From NCBI RefSeq assembly GCF_004331435.1, contig NZ_SJKA01000005.1:434001-498000 (forward strand): a stretch of DNA of 64,000 bases, written 5' to 3'. This DNA is from Kribbella sindirgiensis (lineage in GTDB: Bacteria > Actinomycetota > Actinomycetes > Propionibacteriales > Kribbellaceae). Position numbers and translations under genes: made by a program. The notes beneath the pieces were generated by a model. That model did not search any database, had not been told where the DNA came from, and worked only from the letters and a program-made list of their open reading frames with translations. Positions 1-8,551 of the stretch are shown here, one piece after another; position 1 is the stretch's first letter; each line of letters opens with the position of its first letter.

Positions 1-987
1 ACCGATACGCCACGCCGCGACCCGTTCGTCGACGGTCCGCGGCGGCTTGCTGTCTGGGTCTGGTACCCGGTGGCCAAGGAGACCACCGGCCGTCGCGTGC
101 AGTACGCGCCGGGTGAGTGGAGCGGGCTGCACCTCAAGGCCCCGATCTCCGTGTTCCAAGGACCGTTCGACACTCTCCAGGACCGTGCGCTGGACCGCGT
201 CGCCGTCGCCCCCGGGCGGTTCCCGGTCGTCGTACTGATGCCCGGTATGGGCCTGTCCGCTCCGATGTACGCCGCCCTCGCGGAGGATCTCGCCAGTCAC
301 GGATACCTGGTCGCCGGCGTCACGCCGACGTACAGCGCGAATCTCACCGTGCTCGGCGGGCAGACCGTCGAGAGCAAACCGGACGCGAACCCGCCGAACC
401 TCGGCGACAGCACCGAGGGCGCACGGCAGGTCGGCGATCATCTGGTCGGCACCTGGGCCGCCGACGCGCGGTTCGCGGCCGGCATGGTCGCCAAGGAGCT
501 CCCGAACTCGGTCGAGTCCACGGTCGGCGCGTCGTACGTCGGCCACTCGTTCGGCGGCGCGGCGTCTCTCGAGGCGTGCCGGCTGGACGCACGGTGTGCG
601 GCCGCGGTCGACCTCGACGGGATCCAGTTCGGTGACGTCGTGACGAAGGGCGTGAAGGCGCCGATCATGCTGCTCGGCGCCGACGACTCCTGTATCACCA
701 GCGTCTGCGGCCCGGACGCGAAGAACGACCACGACCGGGACCGCGCCCTCTCGTTGCTCAAGGCAAGCACTGGTGCGTCGTGGTGCGCCACGGTCCCGGG
801 CACGCGGCACTTCAACTTCACCGACTACGGCGCCTACTACCTCGCGTACCCGCTGCGCAGGTTCCTGCCGCTCGGCAGCGTCGGCCCGCGACACGCGCTG
901 ACCGTCACCAACGGCTACGTCAACGCGTTCCTCTCACACGCGATCCACAAGACTGCCGCCCCGGGCGCCCCGGTCTGCAAGTCTTAG
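1..987 (+). CDS. Alpha/beta hydrolase, PAF-acetylhydrolase-like (5' partial)
   Basis: The frame is open to the left edge, so the N-terminus and any signal peptide lie outside. The 328 visible residues have an alpha/beta-hydrolase plan: an early VWVWYPV strand typical of the platelet-activating-factor acetylhydrolase/lipase group, the strand PVVVLMPGMG, the nucleophile elbow GHSFGG with its Ser, and a late His in GTRHFNF that could complete the triad. Several cysteines (CRLDARC, CITSVC, SWC) suggest an exported, disulfide-bonded enzyme. It should hydrolyse short acyl esters; the substrate is unknown. Its TAG overlaps the TAA of the convergent acetyltransferase gene by two bases. Family assignment is fairly safe, exact function is not. 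Confidence 0.8.
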   Translation, partial: TDTPRRDPFVDGPRRLAVWVWYPVAKETTGRRVQYAPGEWSGLHLKAPISVFQGPFDTLQDRALDRVAVAPGRFPVVVLMPGMGLSAPMYAALAEDLASHGYLVAGVTPTYSANLTVLGGQTVESKPDANPPNLGDSTEGARQVGDHLVGTWAADARFAAGMVAKELPNSVESTVGASYVGHSFGGAASLEACRLDARCAAAVDLDGIQFGDVVTKGVKAPIMLLGADDSCITSVCGPDAKNDHDRDRALSLLKASTGASWCATVPGTRHFNFTDYGAYYLAYPLRRFLPLGSVGPRHALTVTNGYVNAFLSHAIHKTAAPGAPVCKS

Positions 988-1469
988 AGGTCGAGCTCGT
1001 AGGTCTGACCGACCAGGTTGTCGCCCCACATCTCGTGGACTTCGGAACCGGTGAGGCGGAACCCGCGCGCCAGGTAGATGTGCCGCGCCGCGACCAGCGG
1101 ATCGTTCGTCCACAGCACCATCCGCTTGTAACCAACGGATCGTGCGAACGCCAGGCACGTGTCGACCAGCTCGCCGCCGAGCCGCAGACCGCGAGCAGCC
1201 GGCGTGACGAGCAGCAACCGCAGCTGGGCGGTCGTCTCGTCCGGCCCGCGCACGCAGAAGATGCTGCCGGCCCGTTCCCCGTCCACCTCGGCGATCCACG
1301 CGGCCTCGCGCTCGTCGTCGTGGTCGGACGCGTACGCCGCCACGATCTGCGCGATCAACGTCTCGTACGCCGGCCCCCAGCCGTACTCCGCCGTATAGAT
1401 CTCCGCGTGCGACTGCACGACCCAGCCGAGGTCTCCAGGCTGCCCCAGCTTCCTGATCAGTTTCTCCAT
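984..1469 (-). CDS. GNAT family N-acetyltransferase
   Basis: A 161-residue single-domain Gcn5-related N-acetyltransferase. The acetyl-CoA pyrophosphate loop appears as AARGLRLGGEL (R-G-x-x-x-G-G), preceded by the strand QLRLLLVTP and followed by the late motif LWTNDPLVAARHIYLARGFRLTG typical of motif B. The ATG chosen is the second codon of a TTG-ATG pair. It is divergent from the TetR gene, with only about 50 bases between the starts, so that TetR protein may control it. The acceptor is not predictable; small-molecule or antibiotic modification is possible. Confidence 0.88.
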   Translation of the reverse strand: MEKLIRKLGQPGDLGWVVQSHAEIYTAEYGWGPAYETLIAQIVAAYASDHDDEREAAWIAEVDGERAGSIFCVRGPDETTAQLRLLLVTPAARGLRLGGELVDTCLAFARSVGYKRMVLWTNDPLVAARHIYLARGFRLTGSEVHEMWGDNLVGQTYELDL

Positions 1470-1483
1470 CAACCCACCCGATC

Positions 1484-1516
1484 TACTGACACGACTGTTT
1501 CAGTACGCCATACTAT
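1484..1516 (+). promoter_or_regulatory. Promoter and palindromic operator for the divergent TetR/GNAT pair
   Basis: TACTGA and TCAGTA form a perfect inverted repeat with a 10-base spacer (1484-1505). It overlaps a -35-like CTGACA (1486-1491). The -10-like CATACT (1509-1514, 17-base spacing) or TACTAT (1511-1516) lies only 5-7 bases before the GTG at 1521, so transcription would start at or next to the start codon: a leaderless mRNA. No Shine-Dalgarno sequence is present, which fits. The palindrome is a plausible autoregulatory TetR site. Confidence 0.5.
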
Positions 1517-1520
1517 CCCC

Positions 1521-2075
1521 GTGCCGTCCACGAAGGAAGCTCCATCAGCCCGCGAACAGGAACTGCTCGAGCGCGCGTACGCCTACTCGCTCACCCACGG
1601 GCTCGCCGATCTCTCGCTGCGCCCGCTGGCGACCGCGATCGGCTCGAGCCCGCGCGTGCTGCTGTTCCTGTTCGGCAGCAAGGACGGCCTGATTCGCGCC
1701 CTGCTCGCCCGCGGCCGCGCCGACCAGCTCGAACTCCTCCGTCAGACCGAGCAGCGGTACGACGAACCGCCCGGCCTGACCGTGATCGCCCGGGAACTGT
1801 GGACCTGGCTGGCCGCCCCGGAACGCCGGCCGCTGATGACGTTCTGGGTCGAGGCGTACGGGCGCTCGCTCGTCGCGCCGGAAGGCCCGTGGTCCGACTT
1901 CGCCCGCTCGACCGTCGACGACTGGCTCGAACTGCTCAAGACGAGCGGGCCCGAAGCGACCGAGGCACGACGTACCGCCGTACTGGCGATGCTCCGCGGC
2001 GCCCTGCTCGACCTACTCGCGACCGGCGACGTGAAGCGGACCACCGCCGCGGTGGAGGACTACCTAGCCGGCTAG
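1521..2075 (+). CDS. TetR family transcriptional regulator
   Basis: 184 residues. The N-terminal helix-turn-helix is recognisable (ELLERAYAYSLTHGLADLSLRPLATAIGSSPRVLLFLFGSKDGLIRALL), although the usual YYHF recognition helix reads LLFLFGSKDGL. The C-terminal ligand-binding half is short and Trp-rich. GTG is the start because the frame is otherwise open far upstream into unrelated sequence, and a promoter ends just before it. Likely represses itself and the divergent acetyltransferase gene. The end faces the RNB nuclease gene with a six-base gap. Confidence 0.88.
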   Translation: MPSTKEAPSAREQELLERAYAYSLTHGLADLSLRPLATAIGSSPRVLLFLFGSKDGLIRALLARGRADQLELLRQTEQRYDEPPGLTVIARELWTWLAAPERRPLMTFWVEAYGRSLVAPEGPWSDFARSTVDDWLELLKTSGPEATEARRTAVLAMLRGALLDLLATGDVKRTTAAVEDYLAG

Positions 2076-2081
2076 GACTGC

Positions 2082-3515
2082 CTACCGGACCAGCTCGAAG
2101 GCGACGGTGCGCTTGGCGATGTCGGCCTCGACGAGCTTCACGCGGACCTGCTGACCGAGCGGGAGCGCCGCACCGGTGACCCGGCCCTCGATCGCGAACT
2201 TGGTCAGCGCGACGATGCCGCGGGTGTTCTCCTTGTCGTCGACGTCGGTGATCACGCCGTCGAACTCGGCGCCGACCTGGTCCGCGACCAGGCCCGCCTC
2301 GACCATGCTGACGATCGAGCGCTCGTACGCGTGCGCCCGCCGGTCCGCGTCGTCCATGATCTTCGGAATCTCGTCCATCGACTCACGTACCCAGGCCGGT
2401 ACGTCGACGCCCGCCGACAGCGCGACGCAGATCTCCCCCGCCCAGCGGTCCACCAGCCGGCGCAGCGGCGCCGTGACATGGGCGTACTCCGCCTTCATCG
2501 CCGCATGCCCCGACCGCTCCGGTACCTGGCCGTCGAACGCCGTGTACCCGGCGCCGCGGAACAGCACCGTGCACGCCGCGAGCATCGCCGCGTGGGCCGG
2601 CACCTTCGGGTCAAGCCCGTGGATGAATTCGGCGTACGTCGCCTCGTCGGCCCAGACGATCCCGAGCGCCTTGGCGGTGTTGCCGAGTTTGCGCCGCAGG
2701 TCGTCGTGCGACTCCGGCAGGGTGCGCAGGATGCCGATCTTGCCCTTCGTCATCAGCTGCGCGGCCGCCATCCCGGTGAGCAGCGAGATCTGCGCGTTCC
2801 AGCCCTCGACCGGCAGCGGCGCCCGGAACTCCAGACCCCAGCCGTGGTTGGAGGTGACGATCTCCTGGTCCGGGATCGGCAGGTTGACGCCGCCGCGTTC
2901 CAGCTCGCGCTGCTCGCGGAGCTTCCCGACCTCGCGCAGCAGCTGCAACGACTCCGACGCCGTCCCCGCGTCCAGATCCTTCTGTACGCCGGCGTAGTTG
3001 AGCTTGGCGCGCGACTTCACCAGGGCCCGCTCGCACGTGACGCCCGTCATTTCGCCGGTCGCGTCCACGGTGATCGTCCACAGCACCGCGGGACGTACCT
3101 GGTCGGGCAGCAACGAGGCCGCGCCCTCGGACAACTCCGGCGGATGCAGCGGGGTGCGCTTGTCCGGGGCGTACAGGGTCTCGCCGCGGCGCCGGGCCTC
3201 GGCGTCGATCGGATCGCCGGCCTGGACGAACGCGGCCACGTCGGCAATCGCGTAGTAGACAGTGAACCCGTCGCCGCTGCGCTCGATGTACAGCGCCTGG
3301 TCGAGGTCCATGGAGTCCGGCGGGTCGATCGTCACGAACTCGAGGTCGGTCCGATCGAGTTCCGGTAACCGCGCGTTCTGGGCAGCCTGCAGCGCCGCCG
3401 CCGTCACCTCGGGCGGGAACTCCGCGGGCACCTCCTGCTCCCGGCGGATGTCCTGCAACGATGCCCGGAAGACCTCCGGAACGGCCTCGGCGAAACGAAC
3501 CCTCTGCAGCGGCAT
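2082..3515 (-). CDS. RNB-domain 3'-5' exoribonuclease (RNase II/R family)
   Basis: 477 residues. The RNB catalytic signature is at residues 62-74 (TIDPPDSMDLDQA), giving Asp64, Asp70 and Asp72. The fourth Asp of Escherichia coli RNase II is Gln73 here; from memory of related actinobacterial proteins this looks family-typical rather than a defect. The N-terminal cold-shock domains of RNase R/II are absent, while a C-terminal S1-like barrel is visible from about residue 405 (EFDGVITDV...LPLGQQVRVKLVEAD). Expected to degrade RNA processively from the 3' end in the cytoplasm. ATG lies 12 bases from a long hairpin element that separates it from the next gene. Confidence 0.9.
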   Translation of the reverse strand: MPLQRVRFAEAVPEVFRASLQDIRREQEVPAEFPPEVTAAALQAAQNARLPELDRTDLEFVTIDPPDSMDLDQALYIERSGDGFTVYYAIADVAAFVQAGDPIDAEARRRGETLYAPDKRTPLHPPELSEGAASLLPDQVRPAVLWTITVDATGEMTGVTCERALVKSRAKLNYAGVQKDLDAGTASESLQLLREVGKLREQRELERGGVNLPIPDQEIVTSNHGWGLEFRAPLPVEGWNAQISLLTGMAAAQLMTKGKIGILRTLPESHDDLRRKLGNTAKALGIVWADEATYAEFIHGLDPKVPAHAAMLAACTVLFRGAGYTAFDGQVPERSGHAAMKAEYAHVTAPLRRLVDRWAGEICVALSAGVDVPAWVRESMDEIPKIMDDADRRAHAYERSIVSMVEAGLVADQVGAEFDGVITDVDDKENTRGIVALTKFAIEGRVTGAALPLGQQVRVKLVEADIAKRTVAFELVR

Positions 3516-3527
3516 GGGGTCAGACTA

Positions 3528-3690
3528 GGGCATGCCTCCCACTCTCACGCCGTCGCGAGGAGGTGCTCGGTGCGGTGCATCGGCGTGCGGGGGCGAAGGT
3601 CTCGATGCGGAGCATCGTGGCCTTTGCACCCGTGCGGCGAGGTGCCGTGCCGAGTGCCCCGCAGTAGGCGTGAGAGTGGGAGGCATGCCC
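3528..3690. repeat. Nested hairpin element, copy 1 (24-bp perfect inverted repeat around a 115-bp core)
   Basis: Arms 3528-3551 and 3667-3690 are perfect 24-bp inverted repeats beginning GGGCATGCCTCCC. They enclose a 115-bp GC-rich core (3552-3666) that recurs at 32235-32349 with 4 differences, although the arms there are unrelated. The core holds an internal hairpin CGATGC-GGA-GCATCG and a 20-codon reading frame starting at ATG 3605, preceded by GAAGG and ending TAG at 3667. The right arm abuts the stop codon of the RNase H gene, so the structure may also act as that gene's terminator. A small mobile or structured-RNA element inserted in a hairpin loop is the best guess. Confidence 0.85.
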
Positions 3691-4809
3691 TCACGAGGGC
3701 TGCACATTAAAGGAGCGCAAGGACGCGAGACCGTCGGCATACCAGTGGATCTCGGTCAGGGTTGCCGGGCGCAACTCCATCCGGAACAGCGCGGACATCG
3801 GGGCCTGGAGCACCGACCGGACCATCAGCTTGATCGGCGTCACGTGGGTGACCACGACGACCGTCTTGCCCGGGTACCGCGTCAGCAGACCGTCGCGCGC
3901 CGAGCGGGCCCGCCGGGCGCATGTGTCGAACGATTCACCGCCGGGAGGTGCGACCGCGGTCGACTCCAGCCAGGCGTTCATCGCGTCCGGCCACTTCTCC
4001 TGGATCTCCGCGAACGTGTGTCCGTCCCAGTCGCCGAACGCGACCTCTCGCCAGTTCTCGTCCACGATCGGGTCGAGCCCGAGCTTGTCCGCGACGGCCG
4101 CCGCGGTCTCCTGGGTACGGCGCATCGGCGACACGACCAGTGCGTCGACTCCACCGATCCGCGACAGGTACTCGGCGGCCGCCAGCGCCTGCGCGCGGCC
4201 GGTCTCGCTCAGCCCCGGGTTGTCACCACCGGATCCGGAGAACCGCTTCTCCACGGTGTGCGGCGTCTCGCCGTGCCGCAGGAAGATCAGCTGCGTCGGC
4301 GGCTCGGCCTGCGGACCCCAGCCCTGCAACGCCTTCGCGAGATCCGACGGGTCCTTCGCCAGAGCCGGCGCCGCCACCGGGTCGGCCGGCGTCAGCGGGA
4401 TGTCGACACCGTCGAGCGCGTTGTTCGCGAGCGCGTCGGCGGCCGAGTTCTGCGCCCGCGGCACCCAGGTCCACTCGGTCCCGAACGGCGCCAGCCCCTG
4501 CGCCTTGATCGCCAGCGGCTGCAGGTCCGGGTGCTTGATCTTCCAGCGGCCGGCCATCTGCTCGATGACCAGCTTGGAGTCCATCCGGACCTCGATCGAC
4601 GCGTTCGGCGCGTACTCCGCGGCGAGCTCGAGCCCCGCGACGAGCCCGGAGTACTCCGCGACATTGTTCGTCGCGATCCCGAGCGTCCGGCCCTGCTGCG
4701 CGATCACCTTCCGCGTCACCGGGTCGCGCACCAAAGCGCCGTACGCCGCCGGTCCAGGGTTCCCCCGCGATCCACCGTCAGCCTCGACGATGACGTGGTC
4801 GTACGTCAT
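3691..4809 (-). CDS. Bifunctional RNase HI / acid (alpha-ribazole-type) phosphatase
   Basis: 372 residues, two domains. Residues 1-135 are RNase HI: Asp11 in EADGGSRGNPG, Glu52 in NNVAEYSGL, Asp77 in MDSKL and Asp125 in NSAADALAN form the DEDD site. Residues 172-372 are a histidine phosphatase with the RHG motif at 178-180 (LIFLRHGET). This is the architecture of M. tuberculosis Rv2228c, which has RNase H and CobC-like phosphatase activity. It should remove RNA from RNA-DNA hybrids; the phosphatase substrate is uncertain. The ATG overlaps the upstream stop in an ATGA, so translation is coupled to the zinc-ribbon gene; an in-frame start 13 codons earlier was rejected for that reason. Confidence 0.93.
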   Translation of the reverse strand: MTYDHVIVEADGGSRGNPGPAAYGALVRDPVTRKVIAQQGRTLGIATNNVAEYSGLVAGLELAAEYAPNASIEVRMDSKLVIEQMAGRWKIKHPDLQPLAIKAQGLAPFGTEWTWVPRAQNSAADALANNALDGVDIPLTPADPVAAPALAKDPSDLAKALQGWGPQAEPPTQLIFLRHGETPHTVEKRFSGSGGDNPGLSETGRAQALAAAEYLSRIGGVDALVVSPMRRTQETAAAVADKLGLDPIVDENWREVAFGDWDGHTFAEIQEKWPDAMNAWLESTAVAPPGGESFDTCARRARSARDGLLTRYPGKTVVVVTHVTPIKLMVRSVLQAPMSALFRMELRPATLTEIHWYADGLASLRSFNVQPS

Positions 4810-5549
4810 GCGGCGCTCTCCGACGTCCGTACCAGGATCCGTCCGCACTCTTCACAGCGCAGTACGGCGTCCGGTGCGGCCGCCTTGATCGTGTTCAGGT
4901 CGGACGGTGCGAGCTCCATCCGGCAGCCCATGCAGCGCTTGCCGACGAGCGGTGCGGCGCCGATCCCGCCGTTGTGCTCCCGCAGCCGCTGGTACTGCGC
5001 GAGCAGCTGCTCCGGCAGCTCGGCCGCCACTGTGGAGCGCTTGTCACCGAGCTCGGCGCGCTGCTCGTCGAGCTCCTTGAGCGCGGCGTCACGGGTGGTC
5101 TCCAGCTCCGACTGCCGGCCGGCGAAGGCCTCGGCCCGGGTGCGCAGATCGGTCTGCACCGCCTCCGCGGCCTCGAGCTTCTCCATCACCTCGAGCTCGG
5201 CGTCCTCCAGGTCGGAGATCCGCCGGTCGAGCGAACCGATCTCGTGCTGCAGGTTCTCCAGGTCGCGCGGCGACGTGACCTGACCGGAGTCGATCCGCTG
5301 CTGGTTGCGCGCCTTGCGCTGCCGGACCTGCTCGACATCGCTGTCGGCCTTCTTCTGCTCACGCTGCAGGTCACTGACCTCGGTGTCGGCGGTGACCAGT
5401 TCGCGGTCGACCACGGACTTCTCGGCGGTCAGCTCCTTGAGCGCCTGGTGCTCGGGCAACGACGCGCGCTTGTGCGCGACCTGATCCAGCTGCAGGTCGA
5501 GATCCTGCAGGTCCAGCAACCGGCGTTGGACGGCGGGCTCGGCGTTCAG
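4806..5549 (-). CDS. Coiled-coil zinc-ribbon protein (Rv2229c type), probable CTG start
   Basis: About 247 residues: a long heptad-rich coiled coil, then a C4 zinc ribbon with CMGC and, 25 residues later, CEEC. This is the CT398/Rv2229c family, proposed to act as a nucleic-acid-binding or scaffold protein. The nearest conventional start, TTG at 5519, has no ribosome-binding site and cuts off the conserved start of the helix. A CTG at 5549 stands six bases behind a perfect AAGGAG and gives an N-terminus NAEPAVQRRLLDLQ, the expected family beginning. I therefore place the start at CTG. It overlaps the RNase H gene by ATGA and follows the Nif3 gene, the same three-gene order as in mycobacteria. 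Confidence 0.88.
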   Translation of the reverse strand: MNAEPAVQRRLLDLQDLDLQLDQVAHKRASLPEHQALKELTAEKSVVDRELVTADTEVSDLQREQKKADSDVEQVRQRKARNQQRIDSGQVTSPRDLENLQHEIGSLDRRISDLEDAELEVMEKLEAAEAVQTDLRTRAEAFAGRQSELETTRDAALKELDEQRAELGDKRSTVAAELPEQLLAQYQRLREHNGGIGAAPLVGKRCMGCRMELAPSDLNTIKAAAPDAVLRCEECGRILVRTSESAA

Positions 5550-5580
5550 AGTCGGCTCCTTCGAAATGGTGGCGGCGCGC

Positions 5581-6708
5581 TCAGATTCGCAGGGTCCATG
5601 CGTCCGTGCAGAGCGTTGAGATGTGAGTGTCTACGGTACTGCCTCGGGCCGCCAGTCCTTCCTGCAGGAGGCGACCGGCATCGGACAGCCACGGCCACTC
5701 GCTGGCCCAGTGCGCGACGTCGACGAGCGCGGGATCGCCGTACGCACGGGCCTCGGTGGCGGGATGGTGCCGCAGGTCGGCGGTCAGATAGGCGTCGACG
5801 CCGGCCGCGCGGACCCGGTCGAACTCCGAGTCCCCCGCTCCGCCGACCACCGCGACGGTCTCGATCGTCCGGTCGAGATCCCCGGACACCCGGACCCCGT
5901 GCTCGGTCCGCGGCAGGCGCTCCGCGACGAGCCGCGCGAACTCGGCCAGCGGCAGCGGCTCCGCGAGTACGCCGACCCGCCCGCCGCCACGCTCGCTCGG
6001 CAGGGCGGCCACCTCATAGATGTCGTACGCCGGTTCTTCGTACGAATGCGCCGCGACCAGCGCCTCGACGACCGCGCGGCGTTTGCGGCGCGGCAGCAGC
6101 ATCTCGATCCGGTTCTCCGGCACGACCTCGATGTCCCCGACGGAGCCGATCGTGGGGTTCGCGCCGGCGAGCGGCCGGAAGGTGCCCTCGCCGGCGCCGC
6201 TCCACGCGGCCCGCTCGTAGTCGCCGATCTGTCCCGCGCCGGCCTTCGCCAGCGCGTCGATCATCGGCTGGGTCTCCGCGACCGGGACGAACACGACGAC
6301 CTTGTCCATCGGCTCGGCCGGCATCGCCTTCAGCGGCCGGGTGTCACGCAACCCGATCGCGGCGGCGAGCGCGTCGCTGACACCGGGGTTCGCGTTGTCG
6401 GCGTTGGTGTGGCAGACGTGCAACGCGACACCGGCGCGGATCAGATCGTGGATCACGCGGCCCTTCGGCGTACTCGCGGCCACGCTGTTCACGCCGCGCA
6501 GCAGCAACGGGTGATGCGTGACGAGCAGATCGAACCCGCCGTCGATCGACTCGTCGATCACCCCCCGCATCGGGTCGACAGCGAACAGGACCCGCCGTAC
6601 CTCCTGCTCCGGGTCGCCGGTCACCAGACCGACCGCGTCCCAGGATTCCGCCCAGGCCGGGTCGTAGAGCCGATCGAGAACCGCGATCACGTCCGCAAGC
6701 GTCGTCAC
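5581..6708 (-). CDS. Nif3-like dinuclear metal centre protein
   Basis: 375 residues, the long Nif3/YbgI form with a middle insert domain. Metal-ligand segments are visible: His65-His66 in VTHHPLLL, HTNAD in the first half, and the C-terminal TADLRHH and VDVAHWASE. GTG at 6708 is preceded by AGGATAAG at a good distance; the open frame upstream is unconserved. Family members form toroidal hexamers; some have been linked to GTP cyclohydrolase I type 2 activity, but the physiological role is unresolved. It heads the Nif3, zinc ribbon, RNase H gene run. Confidence 0.92.
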   Translation of the reverse strand: MTTLADVIAVLDRLYDPAWAESWDAVGLVTGDPEQEVRRVLFAVDPMRGVIDESIDGGFDLLVTHHPLLLRGVNSVAASTPKGRVIHDLIRAGVALHVCHTNADNANPGVSDALAAAIGLRDTRPLKAMPAEPMDKVVVFVPVAETQPMIDALAKAGAGQIGDYERAAWSGAGEGTFRPLAGANPTIGSVGDIEVVPENRIEMLLPRRKRRAVVEALVAAHSYEEPAYDIYEVAALPSERGGGRVGVLAEPLPLAEFARLVAERLPRTEHGVRVSGDLDRTIETVAVVGGAGDSEFDRVRAAGVDAYLTADLRHHPATEARAYGDPALVDVAHWASEWPWLSDAGRLLQEGLAARGSTVDTHISTLCTDAWTLRI

Positions 6709-6861
6709 GCGCTTATCCTGACATTCCCGCAGTTTGGCCCGCAGTTGGGACGGATCGTGACGGGGGCAACCGCCCGGTGCCCCCGCCACGTCCATCAACG
6801 CCCCGGCCACAGGGGGAGGGCCGCCTGCAGACGGCTAGACCGGAGCGGGTCTTGGGACTGG

Positions 6862-8502
6862 CTAGATCAGCCAGGCAGTCGTGGCGCTGGGGAGCTTGTC
6901 GCCTTCGAGTGGACCGCTGGACAGCACGACCGCCGCGTCGGGCAGTTCGACCGGTGCCGCGCCGAAGTTCGTGACGCTCTGCCAGCCGCCCGAGCGGACG
7001 AAGTGCAGTACGTCGTCGGTGCCGTCGATCCAGGTGAGCGAGCTGCCGGTGCGCAGCCCACGCCGTACGGCGAGAGCCTTGCGGTACAGGCTCAGCGTCG
7101 ACTCCGCGTCGTCCTGCTGCGCCTCGACGGAGTACGCGCCGAACCACTTCGGCTGCAGCAGGTGCGACCCGCCCGTACCGAAGCCGAACGACAGGCCACC
7201 GACAGTCCACGGCAGCGGCACGCGGCAGCCGTCACGGCCCTTCTCGGCACCCTTCGACCGGAAGTACGCCGGGTCCTGCAGGTTCGCGGCCGGCAGTTCG
7301 CCGACCTCCTGCAGCCCGAGCTCCTCCCCCTGGTACAGGTACGCCGAACCCGGCAACGCCAGCATCAGCAGGGTCGCGGCGCGAGCCCGGCGCAGACCGA
7401 GCGCGACGTCGACAGTCGGCTCGGTGCCGTTGCTCAGCAGCCAGTCCTTACCGTCCTGCCAGCCGCCCTTCGGGTTCTTCGGCAGGCCGTACCGGGTGGC
7501 GTGCCGGACGACGTCGTGGTTCGAGAACACCCACGTCGACGACGAGCCGTTCTCCGCGGCGAGCGCGAGGTTCTCCTCGATCACCTGGCGGAACTTCTCG
7601 TACTCGAAGTCGGCCTGCAGCAGGTCGAAGTTGAACGCCTGCCCGAGCCCGTCGGCACTCGCGTAGCGGGCCCGGCGAGCGGCCGGTACGAACGCCTCGG
7701 CGACCGCCGACCGCGGCGGGTCGTAGGTGTTCAGCAGCTTGCGCCAGTCCTTGTAGATCTCGTGCACGCCGTCCTGGTCCCAGAGCGGGTGCTTGCCGTT
7801 CGACTCCGACTGCCGGGGCAGCGTGGCCTTCGACGGGAACGGCTCGGACAGGTCCTTCACGAGCGCGTGCGCGACATCGACGCGGAAGCCGTCGACGCCA
7901 CGGTCCGACCAGAACTTCAGGGTGTCCAGGAAGTCCGCGCGCACCTCGGGGTGCTGCCAGTTCAGGTCGGGCTGCTCGGCCGCGAACATGTGCAGGTACC
8001 ACTGGCCGTCGTCGGTCTGCGCCCAGGCGGAGCCGCCGAACACCGAGTCCCAGTCCGACGGCGGCTGGTCGGGGGCACCGCCTTCCGGGCCGTCGCGGAA
8101 GATGTACCGGTCCCGGGCCGGGTGGCCCTTCGCGGCCTCGAGCGCCTCGACGAACCACTCGTGCCGGTCGGACGTGTGGTTCGGGACGATGTCGACGATC
8201 AGCTTGATGTTCTCCGCGTGCAGCGCCGCGATCAGCTCGTCGAAGTCCTCCAGGGTCCCGAGCCGCGGGTCGACGTTGCGGTAGTCGTCCACGTCGTACC
8301 CGCCGTCGGCCAGCGCGGACGGGTAGAAGGGGCTCAGCCAGACCGCGTCGATGCCCAGCGCCACCAGGTACGGGACTCGACTGATGATGCCGGGCAGGTC
8401 GCCGACACCGTCGCCGTTGGCATCGGCGAAGCTGCGCGGATAGATCTGGTAGACGACGGCTTGCCGCCACCAGTCGGGGTCGGTGGACTGCGGAGTGGTC
8501 AC
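6862..8502 (-). CDS. GH13 alpha-glucosidase (oligo-1,6-glucosidase/maltase type)
   Basis: 546 residues with the complete GH13 TIM-barrel order: VVYQIYPRSFADANGDGVGD at the start, VDIVPNHTS (region I), GFRVDVAHAL with the nucleophile Asp (region II), VAEAFV with the acid/base Glu (region III) and FSNHDVVR (region IV). Region V and the conserved QIYP(R)SF motif point to enzymes cleaving short alpha-glucosides such as isomaltose, maltose or sucrose. No signal peptide, so it is cytoplasmic. GTG at 8502 was preferred to an upstream frame that runs into the AT-rich promoter. It is divergent from a ROK repressor with palindromes between them, so sugar-responsive repression is likely. Confidence 0.93.
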   Translation of the reverse strand: MTTPQSTDPDWWRQAVVYQIYPRSFADANGDGVGDLPGIISRVPYLVALGIDAVWLSPFYPSALADGGYDVDDYRNVDPRLGTLEDFDELIAALHAENIKLIVDIVPNHTSDRHEWFVEALEAAKGHPARDRYIFRDGPEGGAPDQPPSDWDSVFGGSAWAQTDDGQWYLHMFAAEQPDLNWQHPEVRADFLDTLKFWSDRGVDGFRVDVAHALVKDLSEPFPSKATLPRQSESNGKHPLWDQDGVHEIYKDWRKLLNTYDPPRSAVAEAFVPAARRARYASADGLGQAFNFDLLQADFEYEKFRQVIEENLALAAENGSSSTWVFSNHDVVRHATRYGLPKNPKGGWQDGKDWLLSNGTEPTVDVALGLRRARAATLLMLALPGSAYLYQGEELGLQEVGELPAANLQDPAYFRSKGAEKGRDGCRVPLPWTVGGLSFGFGTGGSHLLQPKWFGAYSVEAQQDDAESTLSLYRKALAVRRGLRTGSSLTWIDGTDDVLHFVRSGGWQSVTNFGAAPVELPDAAVVLSSGPLEGDKLPSATTAWLI

Positions 8503-8551
8503 TGATGCCTCACACGGAAGTCTGTTGGTAACCCGGCGTTTATATATAGGC

